A stretch of DNA of 64,000 nt from Pseudobdellovibrionaceae bacterium (GTDB taxonomy: Bacteria; Bdellovibrionota; Bdellovibrionia; Bdellovibrionales; UBA1609). Position numbers and translations under genes: made by a program. Where the stretch lies: positions 186,001 through 250,000 of the forward strand of contig CANEZP010000003.1 in the NCBI GenBank assembly GCA_947444305.1, in the 5' to 3' direction. This document shows, piece after piece, positions 27,587 to 35,197 of this stretch (positions within the stretch are counted from its first letter, which is position 1; the number at the start of each line of letters is the position of its first letter). The notes beneath the pieces are model-generated. The model saw nothing but the letters and a program-made list of their open reading frames with translations. It searched no databases and was not told the origin of the DNA.

Positions 27587-28290
27587 CAGTATTCGTCTTT
27601 CTGTTCGGAAGGATTGGGTGAACCGCCGGCAACGCCGAGCATAGCTACGCCGCTCGAAGTTCCGATTCGGGTCGCGCCGGCTTCGATCATGGCCATCATT
27701 GTTTCACGGTCGCGAATACCGCCGCTGGCTTTGACTTCAAGTTGCCCGTCGACCGTTTCTTTCATGATCTTGACCGCGTGAACGGTCGCGCCGCCGGGGC
27801 CGAAGCCGGTCGAAGTCTTTACGAAGTCGGCGCCCGCGATGATGCAAACGGCGCAAGCACTTCGAATTTCATCGTCGGTAAGCAGCGCGGTTTCTAAAAT
27901 CACTTTTACGGTTCGCCCCTGCGCGGCCTTGATGACCGACGCAATTTCGTTCTCAACCGCGGCGAGGTTACCGTCTTTAAACGCCCCGATGTTCATGACC
28001 ATGTCGATCTCGGTCGCCCCGTCGGCGCAAGCGCGGACGGTCTCTAATGCCTTTACTTCGGCACGATTTGCGCCGAGCGGAAAGCCGATCACCGTACAAA
28101 CTTTAACGCCCGAGCCCTTCAGAAGTTCTGCGCACGTGGCCACCCGAAATGGATGAACGCAGACGGCAGCGAAGCGAAACTTTTTTGCTTCTTTGCAGAG
28201 CTGTTCGATCTGCGCGCGGGTCGCTTCGGGTTTGAGTAAAGTGTGATCGATCATCGAAGCGAGGGGAGCGCTTTGCGTTATCGGGGCCAT
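27586..28290 (-). CDS. deoC: Deoxyribose-phosphate aldolase
   Basis: 234 residues. The class I aldolase has SMIDHTLLKPEAT at the start, the Schiff-base lysine in ADFVKTSTGFGPGGAT and a second Lys in VKASGGIRD. It cleaves 2-deoxyribose-5-phosphate to glyceraldehyde-3-phosphate and acetaldehyde, feeding nucleoside sugars into central metabolism. It is the first gene of the leftward deoC-deoA-PNP-deaminase operon. A phosphopentomutase, needed to link the steps, is not in the window. Confidence 0.94.
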   Translation of the reverse strand: MAPITQSAPLASMIDHTLLKPEATRAQIEQLCKEAKKFRFAAVCVHPFRVATCAELLKGSGVKVCTVIGFPLGANRAEVKALETVRACADGATEIDMVMNIGAFKDGNLAAVENEIASVIKAAQGRTVKVILETALLTDDEIRSACAVCIIAGADFVKTSTGFGPGGATVHAVKIMKETVDGQLEVKASGGIRDRETMMAMIEAGATRIGTSSGVAMLGVAGGSPNPSEQKDEY

Positions 28291-28311
28291 AAATCCTTCT
28301 CTAGGTAGATA

Positions 28312-28353
28312 GTCCCGCCCAATTTGCTACACTACTAAAAACGACGGCGGGAC
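28312..28353. promoter_or_regulatory. 8-bp inverted repeat between deoC and acyP
   Basis: GTCCCGCC (28312-28319) and GGCGGGAC (28346-28353) are perfect arms around a 26-nt AT-richer spacer that contains TTGCTACACTACTAAAA. The right arm ends 1 nt before the acyP ATG. The position between divergent genes fits an operator or a hairpin over the acyP ribosome site. Confidence 0.3.
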
Positions 28354-28354
28354 G

Positions 28355-28648
28355 ATGACGAGCGGAAACATTACCAAACATTACTTTATTTCCGGCCGAG
28401 TTCAAGGCGTGGGCTTTCGCGCCTTCACTCAGCGCATCGCCGAAGAGTCGAAGCTCAACGGTTGGGTCCGTAATCTTCCCGATGGCCGGGTCGAAGCCCT
28501 AGTTAAAGGTGCAACACCTGCGGTACAATCCTTCGAGGCGCTTTTACGTCGCGGCCCGCACCACGGTGAAATCACCCAAGTTGAAGTGCGCGACGGCGAT
28601 GCCGAGAGTATTCCCAATCAATTCGAAATCCGAAAGGACGGCCGCTGA
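28355..28648 (+). CDS. acyP: Acylphosphatase
   Basis: 97 residues, complete single-domain enzyme. The signature SGRVQGVGFRAFTQRIA contains the phosphate loop and catalytic Arg, and NGWVRNLPDGRVEALVKG contains the catalytic Asn. It hydrolyses acyl phosphates in the cytoplasm. The next gene begins 1 nt after the stop, implying co-transcription. Confidence 0.95.
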   Translation: MTSGNITKHYFISGRVQGVGFRAFTQRIAEESKLNGWVRNLPDGRVEALVKGATPAVQSFEALLRRGPHHGEITQVEVRDGDAESIPNQFEIRKDGR

Positions 28649-28649
28649 T

Positions 28650-29063
28650 ATGATTAAAACGATCGTTTTGTTCGCGATGACCTTGAGCCTTGCGACCAGC
28701 CTGACCTTCGCGCCGCACGCCGCTGCGCAAAGAAACAAAAGCCAGACGAGCGGCGGTGGCGGTGGAGCCAGTAAGCATTTATCAACGATCGTGTTCGCGG
28801 GGATTGCGGGCGCGGTGCTCGGACTTTCGACTCTGAGTTTTTACGGCCGCCCGCAGGAAAAACTCTCGCACATCGCGCTGGGCGCGGCGATAGGCGTAAT
28901 TGGCGGGACGATGTACACGACCTTCAAGGCCGCGACCGAACCCAAAGATTTCTACAACCTTCGCGAGCGAGGGCCTAATCCCGAAATCTGGAATTTAGCG
29001 TTAGAGCAGCGGGCGATGCCCGCTGCGTACGTGCCGCGCGCCACTTTCACGCTCGACTTTTAG
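28650..29063 (+). CDS. Hypothetical exported membrane protein
   Basis: 137 residues from the ATG at 28650. An N-terminal signal or anchor (MIKTIVLFAMTLSLATSLTF) precedes a Gly/Ser-rich stretch, then two hydrophobic Gly/Ala-rich helices (STIVFAGIAGAVLGLSTLSF and IALGAAIGVIGGTMY) that resemble a glycine-zipper hairpin. No family is recognised. It follows acyP with 1-nt spacing. Membrane or outer-membrane association is inferred. Confidence 0.65.
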   Translation: MIKTIVLFAMTLSLATSLTFAPHAAAQRNKSQTSGGGGGASKHLSTIVFAGIAGAVLGLSTLSFYGRPQEKLSHIALGAAIGVIGGTMYTTFKAATEPKDFYNLRERGPNPEIWNLALEQRAMPAAYVPRATFTLDF

Positions 29064-29071
29064 ATTCGCGT

Positions 29072-30235
29072 TTATACTTTGCGTTTGAAGAAGCCCGCGG
29101 CTCCGCCGGAACCTTCGACGCTGGTGATCTTGAGGCCCGAATCTTTCGTGATCCCGCTCACCTTGGCGCTGGCTTGGGTGCTGGGAGCACTCTCTTCCTT
29201 CTTTTCCTTCTTACCTAAGAAGGTATTCGCCATAACCTTGTCGACTTTGCCCTCTTCGACCAATTTCTTGAGGTGATGTTCGAAGGTCATATTCCCGCCG
29301 TCCATTTGCGTTTGCATGATGGAAGGAATTTGGTGCGTCTTCGATTCACGGATCAAGTTGGCGACGGCGTGCGAGTTGGTCAGGATTTCGTAAGCGGCGA
29401 CCCGGCCCGGTTTATCCGCGCGCGGGAACAGAGTTTGCGCGACGACGCCGCGTAAGCTCTCGGACAACATAACCCGTACCTGCGATTGCTGCGCTTGCGG
29501 GAAAACGTCGATGATACGATCTACGGTCTTAGGCGCGTTGTTCGTGTGCAAGGTTCCGAAGACCAAGTGACCGGTTTCGGCCGCGGTCATCGCGAGCTGG
29601 ATCGTTTCTAAGTCACGCAATTCTCCCACCAGGATAATATCCGGATCTTCACGTAAACTCGCTTTCAGCGCGTTCGCGAAAGATTTGGTGTGATTGTGTA
29701 CTTCGCGCTGGTTGATCAGCGACATTTTATTTTCGTGCACGAATTCGATCGGATCTTCGATCGTGATGATGTGCTCTTTGCGGGTGATGTTAATTTCGTT
29801 GATCAACGAAGCGAGCGTCGTCGATTTACCCGAGCCGGTAGGGCCGGTCACGAGCACGAGCCCGCGAGGCGTATCGATCAAATCCAAAATGTGCTGCGGC
29901 AAATTCAATTCTTTAGCGCTCTTGATGACTTCGGGAATAACACGGAACACGCCGCCCATTCCACGACGCTGCATGAACACGTTCACGCGGAATCGTCCGG
30001 TGCCGGGTATCGCGTACGAAGTATCCAGCTCCCAGTTGTCGACGAATTGCCTTTTTTGTTTTTCGTTGAGGATCTCGAAGACCAAAGCTTGGATCGCTTC
30101 GTTCACGAGGGGAGGGTGATTTAGCGAAACCATTTCTCCGTGAATCCGGAAATACGGAGCCGTGCCCGCGGACAAATGCATGTCCGAAGCGTTTTGCTGT
30201 ACCATCAACTTAAAGAGCTTATCTATTTCTGCCAC
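29072..30235 (-). CDS. pilT: Twitching motility retraction ATPase PilT
   Basis: 387 residues. The N-terminal PAS-like domain (about 1-110) is followed by the RecA-like ATPase with Walker A GPTGSGKSTT, Asp box (TIEDPIEF), Walker B (REDPDIILVGELRD) and His box (TGHLVFGTLHTN). The AIRNLIRE retraction motif of PilT reads AVANLIRE here. The C-terminal 50 residues are a Lys/Ser-rich extension. It drives type IV pilus retraction from the inner membrane. It is divergent from rng and alone in its unit; no pil operon is adjacent. Confidence 0.94.
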   Translation of the reverse strand: MAEIDKLFKLMVQQNASDMHLSAGTAPYFRIHGEMVSLNHPPLVNEAIQALVFEILNEKQKRQFVDNWELDTSYAIPGTGRFRVNVFMQRRGMGGVFRVIPEVIKSAKELNLPQHILDLIDTPRGLVLVTGPTGSGKSTTLASLINEINITRKEHIITIEDPIEFVHENKMSLINQREVHNHTKSFANALKASLREDPDIILVGELRDLETIQLAMTAAETGHLVFGTLHTNNAPKTVDRIIDVFPQAQQSQVRVMLSESLRGVVAQTLFPRADKPGRVAAYEILTNSHAVANLIRESKTHQIPSIMQTQMDGGNMTFEHHLKKLVEEGKVDKVMANTFLGKKEKKEESAPSTQASAKVSGITKDSGLKITSVEGSGGAAGFFKRKV

Positions 30236-30326
30236 GGGAATTCTCCTGCTATCTCTTCGGCTTAGCTCACGCCTCGCTTAACTCTATTTGTTGCGGGACC
30301 GGGCTTTCGTCATGTACTGTGCCCGC

Positions 30327-31844
30327 ATGTCTGCCGAAATATTGATCAACGTTAGACCCAACCTCACCCGCGTCGCTTACGTCGAAGACGGAATACTCAA
30401 TGATTTGAAGATCGAGCGTGGCGGTAGCCCGACGTTGGTCGGGTCGATTTACAAAGGCCGCGTCGTTCGCGTCTTGCCCGGTATGCAGGCGGCTTTCGTC
30501 GACATCGGTCTAGACCGCGCCGCCTTCCTCTACGTAGCCGACGTTCGCGCCGACCTCGACGGCGCTCCGCCGTTTTACATGGAGCAAGATGAGACCCCCG
30601 CCGCGCCCGACGAACACGCGCCCGAAACCGTCGTGCCCCACTCGACGATTCAGGATCTCTTGCACGAAGGCCAGATCATCATGGTGCAAGTCGCGAAAGA
30701 CCCTCTAGGCAGCAAAGGCGCACGGATCACCACGCACATCTCGCTCGCCGGCCGTCACGTGGTGTTCATGCCCACGTTGCAACACCTCGGTATTTCCCGC
30801 CGCATCGAAAGCGAAACCGAACGTGAAAGATTAAAAAAAATCGTCGAGAGCTTAAAGCCTAAAGGCGGCGTCATCATCCGCACCGCTTGCGAAGGCGCCA
30901 CCGCCGAAAATTTATCGGCCGATCTCGATTACCTGAATCGATTGTGGACCGAAGTTGAAAAAGGCTACGACAAGCGCAAAACCCCGGGCATCGTGCATCC
31001 CGAAATCGACGTCGAGCTCCGCGCGTTACGCGATCTGCTTAACGAAAAAGTGACTCGCGTTTTAGTCGACGACCAAAAAGCGCACAAAAAAGTTTTGCAG
31101 TTCATCAATCAGTTTATGCCCAAGCACGGCAAATCGGTCACGCTCCACACCGGCCCGCAGCCGCTGTTTGATTTGTATGATTTAGATTTAGAGATTTCCC
31201 GGTCGCTCGACCGCAAGGTTTGGTTAAAGTCGGGTGGTTATATAGTTATCGACGAGGCCGAAGCGTTGGTCGTTATCGATATCAATACCGGCCGCTTCGT
31301 CGGCAAAAAAGATCTCGAAGACACGATTTTGAAGACCAACCTCGAAGCGGTAAAAGAAATCGCCCACCAGCTCCGCATCCGTAATTGCGGGGGCATCATC
31401 ATTATAGATTTTATTGATATGGAAAACCCGGTTCACCGCGAACGGGTCATGAATCAGCTCAAACTCGAGCTCGCCAGCGATTTAGCGAAGACAAGCGTCG
31501 TCAATATGTCCGAGCTGGGCCTTGTCGAAATGACCCGCAAGCGCATTCGGCCCTCCCTGGTTTCGTCGCTGTGCGAGCCCTGCACGTACTGCGAGGGTAA
31601 GGGCTATATCAAGCGTAAGTCCACGATAGCGCAGGAGATTTTCCTGGCGTTGGAGCGTGAAGTGTTGCGTTCTAACACCGGCGGGGCGGTGGTTCATTGC
31701 CATTCCGCGGTGGCCGATTGGATCTACGAGGAGGAACAAGAAGCGCTCGAGGCCGTCGAAACCAAAATTCAGCATCCCGTCGTCTTCAAAGTGGAACCCG
31801 GCTACCACATCGAACAATTCGAGCTTAGCGCCCGCATTCCTTGA
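30327..31844 (+). CDS. rng: Ribonuclease G (RNase E/G family)
   Basis: 505 residues from the ATG at 30327; an in-frame start 13 codons earlier is less likely because MSAEILINVRPNLTRVAYVE is the usual N-terminus. The S1 RNA-binding domain contains SIYKGRVVRVLPGMQAAFVD. The catalytic DNase-I-like domain has VVIDINTGRFVG and IIIIDFIDM with the metal-binding Asp residues. The zinc-link motif is CEPCTYC. It matches RNase G in length, lacking the long RNase E scaffold tail. It processes rRNA and mRNA and lies upstream of rplU, a common pairing. Confidence 0.94.
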   Translation: MSAEILINVRPNLTRVAYVEDGILNDLKIERGGSPTLVGSIYKGRVVRVLPGMQAAFVDIGLDRAAFLYVADVRADLDGAPPFYMEQDETPAAPDEHAPETVVPHSTIQDLLHEGQIIMVQVAKDPLGSKGARITTHISLAGRHVVFMPTLQHLGISRRIESETERERLKKIVESLKPKGGVIIRTACEGATAENLSADLDYLNRLWTEVEKGYDKRKTPGIVHPEIDVELRALRDLLNEKVTRVLVDDQKAHKKVLQFINQFMPKHGKSVTLHTGPQPLFDLYDLDLEISRSLDRKVWLKSGGYIVIDEAEALVVIDINTGRFVGKKDLEDTILKTNLEAVKEIAHQLRIRNCGGIIIIDFIDMENPVHRERVMNQLKLELASDLAKTSVVNMSELGLVEMTRKRIRPSLVSSLCEPCTYCEGKGYIKRKSTIAQEIFLALEREVLRSNTGGAVVHCHSAVADWIYEEEQEALEAVETKIQHPVVFKVEPGYHIEQFELSARIP

Positions 31845-31896
31845 CAGGCCAAGCCTCACCTGGCATTTCATCCTATTCGATCCTTTTAAAATGTGC

Positions 31897-31916
31897 GGGC
31901 CTAAAGTTCTAGGTCC
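31897..31916 (+). repeat. 20-nt palindrome-like element before rplU
   Basis: GGGCCTAAAGTTCTAGGTCC pairs over 7 positions with one G-T wobble around a 6-nt centre. It has the 20-nt length of the family and is preceded by GTGC, close to the TTGC flank. It sits in the rplU leader 17 nt before the ATG. Its stem sequence is the most different of the set. Confidence 0.4.
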
Positions 31917-31933
31917 TCGATTCAGGAGTTTGC

Positions 31934-32593
31934 ATGTACGCGATCATTAAGGCCGGCGGAAAACAGTACACCGTAAAGCCCGGCGATGTTGTCCGAGTTG
32001 AAAAGATGGAAGCCGAACTCGGTTCCGAGCTTCAAATGAAAGACCTCTTGATGGTCGGTGGCGAAAAAACTTTCGTCGGCGGCGATCTGGGTAAAGCTCT
32101 CGTGACCATCGTTGTAACGAATCAAGAGCGTGGCCCTAAGCTCGTTGTCTTCAAAAAGCGACGCCGCCAAGGTTACCGCCGCATGGGTGGACACCGTCAG
32201 CCCTACACCGAAATTTTCATCAAATCGATCACCAGCCCCGAAGGCACCGTAGCCAACGCCGAAGGCAAAGCTCAGGTCTTCAATCCTGAAAAGAAAGCCG
32301 CGAAAGTGGCTAAGCTTGCCGAAGTCCGCGAAGGCTGGAAACAAGCGAAACGCGCGGCCCGCAAAGCCGGCGAGACCGTTACTCCGCGCCGCAAAGCAGC
32401 AACAGGTCAGAAAAAATACACGACCACGAACTTACCGGTCGTCGGCAGCAGCAACGCTCCCGTAAAGGCCGCAGCTCCGAAATCGACCACTAAAGGTGGA
32501 ACGACCGCGAAGACGAAAGCCGTCGGTAAAAAACCGGCCGCGAAGAAGACCGCTAAAAAAGCTACGAAAAAGAAAAACTCAGCTAAGGCATAG
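31934..32593 (+). CDS. rplU: Ribosomal protein bL21 with a long basic C-terminal extension
   Basis: 219 residues, about twice the usual 103. Residues 1-103 are a normal bL21 (MYAIIKAGGKQYTVKPGDVV ... KKRRRQGYRRMGGHRQPYTE) that binds 23S rRNA. Residues about 104-219 are Lys/Ala/Thr-rich (KKPAAKKTAKKATKKKNSAK at the end), likely disordered and histone-tail-like. An AGGAG site lies about 6 nt upstream. rpmA and obgE follow in the standard order. The tail shows no frame change and ends at an ordinary TAG. Confidence 0.95.
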   Translation: MYAIIKAGGKQYTVKPGDVVRVEKMEAELGSELQMKDLLMVGGEKTFVGGDLGKALVTIVVTNQERGPKLVVFKKRRRQGYRRMGGHRQPYTEIFIKSITSPEGTVANAEGKAQVFNPEKKAAKVAKLAEVREGWKQAKRAARKAGETVTPRRKAATGQKKYTTTNLPVVGSSNAPVKAAAPKSTTKGGTTAKTKAVGKKPAAKKTAKKATKKKNSAKA

Positions 32594-32600
32594 AGATTGC

Positions 32601-32619
32601 GGGTCGCAGGTTGCGATCC
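32601..32619 (+). repeat. 19-nt palindrome, rplU-rpmA spacer copy 1
   Basis: GGGTCGCA / TGCGATCC pair over 8 positions with one wobble around GGT. The flank is ATTGC, as in the neighbouring copies. It begins 8 nt after the rplU stop. Part of the palindrome cluster around rplU/rpmA/obgE. Confidence 0.65.
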
Positions 32620-32635
32620 TTTGACTTAAAATTGC

Positions 32636-32655
32636 GGATCGCAACGTTGCGGTCC
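32636..32655 (+). repeat. 20-nt palindrome, rplU-rpmA spacer copy 2
   Basis: GGATCGCAACGTTGCGGTCC pairs over 8 positions with one wobble around ACGT. The flank is ATTGC, and TTAAAAG follows. It lies 17 nt before the rpmA ATG. Confidence 0.7.
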
Positions 32656-32671
32656 TTAAAAGAGGCACGAA

Positions 32672-32983
32672 ATGGCATCAAAAAAAGCAGCAGGTAGTAC
32701 AAAGAACGGCCGGGACTCACAGAGTAAACGCTTAGGCGTGAAGCGCTTCGGCGGCGAAACCGTTCAACCGGGCACCATCATCGTTCGTCAGCGTGGAACT
32801 AAGTTCGACGTTGGCCGTAATGTTAAATTGGGCCGCGATTTCACGATCTTTGCCTTGATCGAAGGCCAAGTGAAGTTCGAGCGTTTGAACCGCGATAAAT
32901 TCAAAATCAGCGTTTATCCGCGCGACGCGGCTGCAACCGCAAAGCCCGAGGGCAAAAAGCCCGCGAAAACTAAGGCTGCGTAA
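32672..32983 (+). CDS. rpmA: Ribosomal protein bL27
   Basis: 103 residues. The core ([51 protein letters not shown]) is typical bL27, whose N-terminal tail reaches the peptidyl-transferase centre. There is no Firmicutes-type cleavable N-terminus. About 18 extra C-terminal residues are Lys/Ala-rich ([13 protein letters not shown]), a smaller version of the bL21 tail. It lies 78 bp after rplU, with two palindromes in the spacer. Confidence 0.96.
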   Translation: MASKKAAGSTKNGRDSQSKRLGVKRFGGETVQPGTIIVRQRGTKFDVGRNVKLGRDFTIFALIEGQVKFERLNRDKFKISVYPRDAAATAKPEGKKPAKTKAA

Positions 32984-32992
32984 CGATATTGC

Positions 32993-33012
32993 GGGTTCGC
33001 CGGCGCGAACCC
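32993..33012 (+). repeat. 20-nt palindrome after rpmA
   Basis: GGGTTCGC / GCGAACCC are perfect 8-nt arms around CGGC, with the ATTGC flank and TCAC following. It begins 9 nt after the rpmA stop. Confidence 0.7.
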
Positions 33013-33047
33013 TCACTTACATCTCTATTTATTAGTTAAATAGTGAA

Positions 33048-33077
33048 GCCCAGCCGCGCAGGTTGGGCGTTTTATTT
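33048..33077 (+). terminator. Intrinsic terminator after rpmA
   Basis: GCCCAGCC (33048-33055) pairs with GGTTGGGC (33061-33068), 8 bp with one wobble and a 5-nt loop, followed by GTTTTATTTT. It is a canonical Rho-independent terminator ending the rplU-rpmA unit before obgE. Confidence 0.75.
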
Positions 33078-33080
33078 TGC

Positions 33081-33100
33081 GGGACCGCAGCCGCGGTCCC
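33081..33100 (+). repeat. 20-nt palindrome, obgE leader copy 1
   Basis: GGGACCGC / GCGGTCCC are perfect arms around AGCC, with the TTTTGC flank and TTAG following. It is the first of three copies in direct succession, spaced 11-12 nt apart. Confidence 0.75.
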
Positions 33101-33111
33101 TTAGTATTTGC

Positions 33112-33131
33112 GGGACGCAAGCTTGCGTCCC
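33112..33131 (+). repeat. 20-nt palindrome, obgE leader copy 2
   Basis: GGGACGCAAGCTTGCGTCCC is a perfect 20-nt palindrome, preceded by ATTTGC. It is identical to the next copy 12 nt downstream. Confidence 0.8.
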
Positions 33132-33143
33132 TGGATATTTTGC

Positions 33144-33163
33144 GGGACGCAAGCTTGCGTCCC
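33144..33163 (+). repeat. 20-nt palindrome, obgE leader copy 3
   Basis: GGGACGCAAGCTTGCGTCCC again, preceded by ATTTTGC and followed by TTAATTC. It ends 28 nt before the obgE GTG. Confidence 0.8.
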
Positions 33164-33191
33164 TTAATTCTTTTGAACGTGCGGGTTAACA

Positions 33192-34208
33192 GTGAAGTTT
33201 ATCGACGAAGTTAGAATATCGGTCGCGTCGGGCAAAGGTGGTCCGGGGGCGGTCAGTTTTCGTCGTGAAGCTATGGTGCCGCGTGGTGGACCCGACGGCG
33301 GAGACGGCGGCAAAGGCGGAAGCATCGTCCTAAAAGTCGATCCGCGCCTTCACTCCCTCCTCGATTTACGTTTTAAGAAAAGCTACAAGGCAGTCGACGG
33401 TGAGCAGGGCGGTAAGCAAATGGCTTCCGGCCGCGCGGGCGACGATCTCGTCATTTCCGTTCCGCCCGGCACGCTCGTTAAAGACCACGACGGCCGGATT
33501 TTGTATGATCTCTCCGAAGAGCAGCAGTTCATTTTTCTCGAGGGCGGCCTGGGCGGTAAGGGCAATGTCTTCTACAAATCCAGCGTGAACCAAGCGCCGA
33601 CGGTCGCGCAAAAAGGTTTGCCCGGTAAGCAAATGGACATCCAACTCGAGCTTAAACTGCTCGCGGATGTCGGCATCGTGGGTTTACCCAATGCGGGGAA
33701 GTCGACGCTGATCTCGCGCATTTCTTCCGCTAAGCCTAAGATCGCGGATTATCCTTTCACGACGCTCGTGCCGAATCTCGGAGTCGTTAAATATAAAGAT
33801 GATTTGAGTTTAGTCGTCGCCGACATTCCCGGCTTGATCGAAGGCGCGCACACGGGCGCGGGCCTGGGCACTCAGTTCTTGCGTCACATCGAGCGCTGCC
33901 GTTTGTTCGTTCATCTTATCGACATCTCGGCGATGACCGGGCGTGATTCTTGGGAAGTTTACCAAGAGATCCGCAACGAACTTTCTGAATACGATAAATT
34001 GAAAACCGGTGAGGAAGGTTTCGCTCCGCTGTCGGAACGTGCCGAAATCGTCGTGCTTAATAAAACCGATACCGTCGATGAAGAAACACTTCGCGCGAAC
34101 ATCGCAAAATTCAAAAACAAAGGCCATGAGGTGTTCACCATCTCGGCCGCGACCGGCAAGAACACCAAAGAGCTGGTCGAAGTTCTCGGAAAGAGAGTCT
34201 TCCAGTGA
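33192..34208 (+). CDS. obgE: GTPase Obg
   Basis: 338 residues. The glycine-rich Obg fold (MKFIDEVRISVASGKGGPGA, GGPDGGDGGKGG) spans about 1-158, followed by a G domain with G1 GLPNAGKST, G3 DIPGL and G4 NKTD. It acts in late 50S subunit assembly and growth control. The start is GTG, fixed by the conserved N-terminus. Next to rplU and rpmA it follows the usual bacterial order, but its own leader carries three palindromes after a terminator, suggesting separate expression. Confidence 0.96.
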   Translation: MKFIDEVRISVASGKGGPGAVSFRREAMVPRGGPDGGDGGKGGSIVLKVDPRLHSLLDLRFKKSYKAVDGEQGGKQMASGRAGDDLVISVPPGTLVKDHDGRILYDLSEEQQFIFLEGGLGGKGNVFYKSSVNQAPTVAQKGLPGKQMDIQLELKLLADVGIVGLPNAGKSTLISRISSAKPKIADYPFTTLVPNLGVVKYKDDLSLVVADIPGLIEGAHTGAGLGTQFLRHIERCRLFVHLIDISAMTGRDSWEVYQEIRNELSEYDKLKTGEEGFAPLSERAEIVVLNKTDTVDEETLRANIAKFKNKGHEVFTISAATGKNTKELVEVLGKRVFQ

Positions 34209-35197
34209 GTAAAGTCGGTTTTTTCGGCGGCAATTTTGATCCCTTCCACTATGGACATCTGAACAGCATTCTTTCGACGGCCGAGCAGCTCGATCTCGAT
34301 CAAGTGCGCGTCGTACCGGCTTCGACCTCACCGTTACGGGTGCAGACGCAAAGTTCGACGCCTGAACAAAGACTCGCAATGCTCAAGCGCGGGGTCGCCG
34401 GACACGAAGCCTTGATCACCATCGACACCAGCGAGATTGATCGCGGCGGCGTAAGCTACACGATCGACACCGTTCAAAAATACGTCGAGGCTCATCCGGA
34501 CTCTAATGTGACTTTGATCATCGGCATGGATCAATTCTGGAAGTTCGACCAATGGAAAAATTTCGATAAGCTCTTAGGCATGGTCGACCTTGCGGTCACC
34601 ACCCGCCCCGGGATGGAACTTCCGTACTCGCTCGAAGAGTGGCCGCTCGGCGTGCGCAATCTCGTCGGTGATTCGGATTCGAAACAAGCGATGCTTAAGT
34701 CCGGCAAGACGATCCACTTCGTGCAATTGAACGACGTTGAAGCTTCGGGCACCGAGATCCGTCGTAAGATTCGCATCAACCAAGATGTGCAAACCTTGGT
34801 CGCGCCTCCGGTCGAAGAGTACATCCGCACCAACAAACTTTACGAAACCGTTCAAGACTCCATCGGCGATTTCGAAAAATTCGCCGCTTACTGCGAGAAG
34901 GTCATCACCGACAAAGGCGGCGTGAACGTAAAAGTTTTCGACTTACGCGATCGCAACGCCCCCAGCGAATTTACCGTCATCGCTTCCGGCACGAGCACGC
35001 GGCACGCTTCGGCGTTGGCCGAGCACTTGATGAAAGAAGTTAAAAAAGATTACGGCGTATGGCCCGAGCACATCGAAGGGCAGGGTGAAGGCCGCTGGAT
35101 CGTCACCGACTACGGCGCTTTGATCGTACACACCTTCTACGATTTCGTTCGCCAAGAATATCGGCTCGAAGAGCTATGGACTAGACCCGCGAAATGA
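34205..35197 (+). CDS. NadD-RsfS fusion: nicotinate-nucleotide adenylyltransferase plus ribosomal silencing factor
   Basis: 330 residues in one uninterrupted frame. Residues 1 to about 205 are NadD: GGNFDPFHYGHL nucleotide motif, IIGMDQFWKF and the second motif ASGTEIRRKI. It makes deamido-NAD from nicotinate mononucleotide and ATP. Residues about 220-330 are RsfS (VKVFDLRDRNAPSEFTVIAS, EGRWIVTDYGALIVHTFYD, YRLEELW), which binds uL14 and blocks subunit joining. The two are usually adjacent genes. The GTG start overlaps the obgE stop by 4 nt, and rlmH overlaps its end by 4 nt. Confidence 0.9.
   Translation: MSKVGFFGGNFDPFHYGHLNSILSTAEQLDLDQVRVVPASTSPLRVQTQSSTPEQRLAMLKRGVAGHEALITIDTSEIDRGGVSYTIDTVQKYVEAHPDSNVTLIIGMDQFWKFDQWKNFDKLLGMVDLAVTTRPGMELPYSLEEWPLGVRNLVGDSDSKQAMLKSGKTIHFVQLNDVEASGTEIRRKIRINQDVQTLVAPPVEEYIRTNKLYETVQDSIGDFEKFAAYCEKVITDKGGVNVKVFDLRDRNAPSEFTVIASGTSTRHASALAEHLMKEVKKDYGVWPEHIEGQGEGRWIVTDYGALIVHTFYDFVRQEYRLEELWTRPAK

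Noticed and set aside
30290-30305. TTGCGGGACC before rng as another palindrome copy
   Set aside because: Only the flank and left arm are present; no complementary right arm follows.
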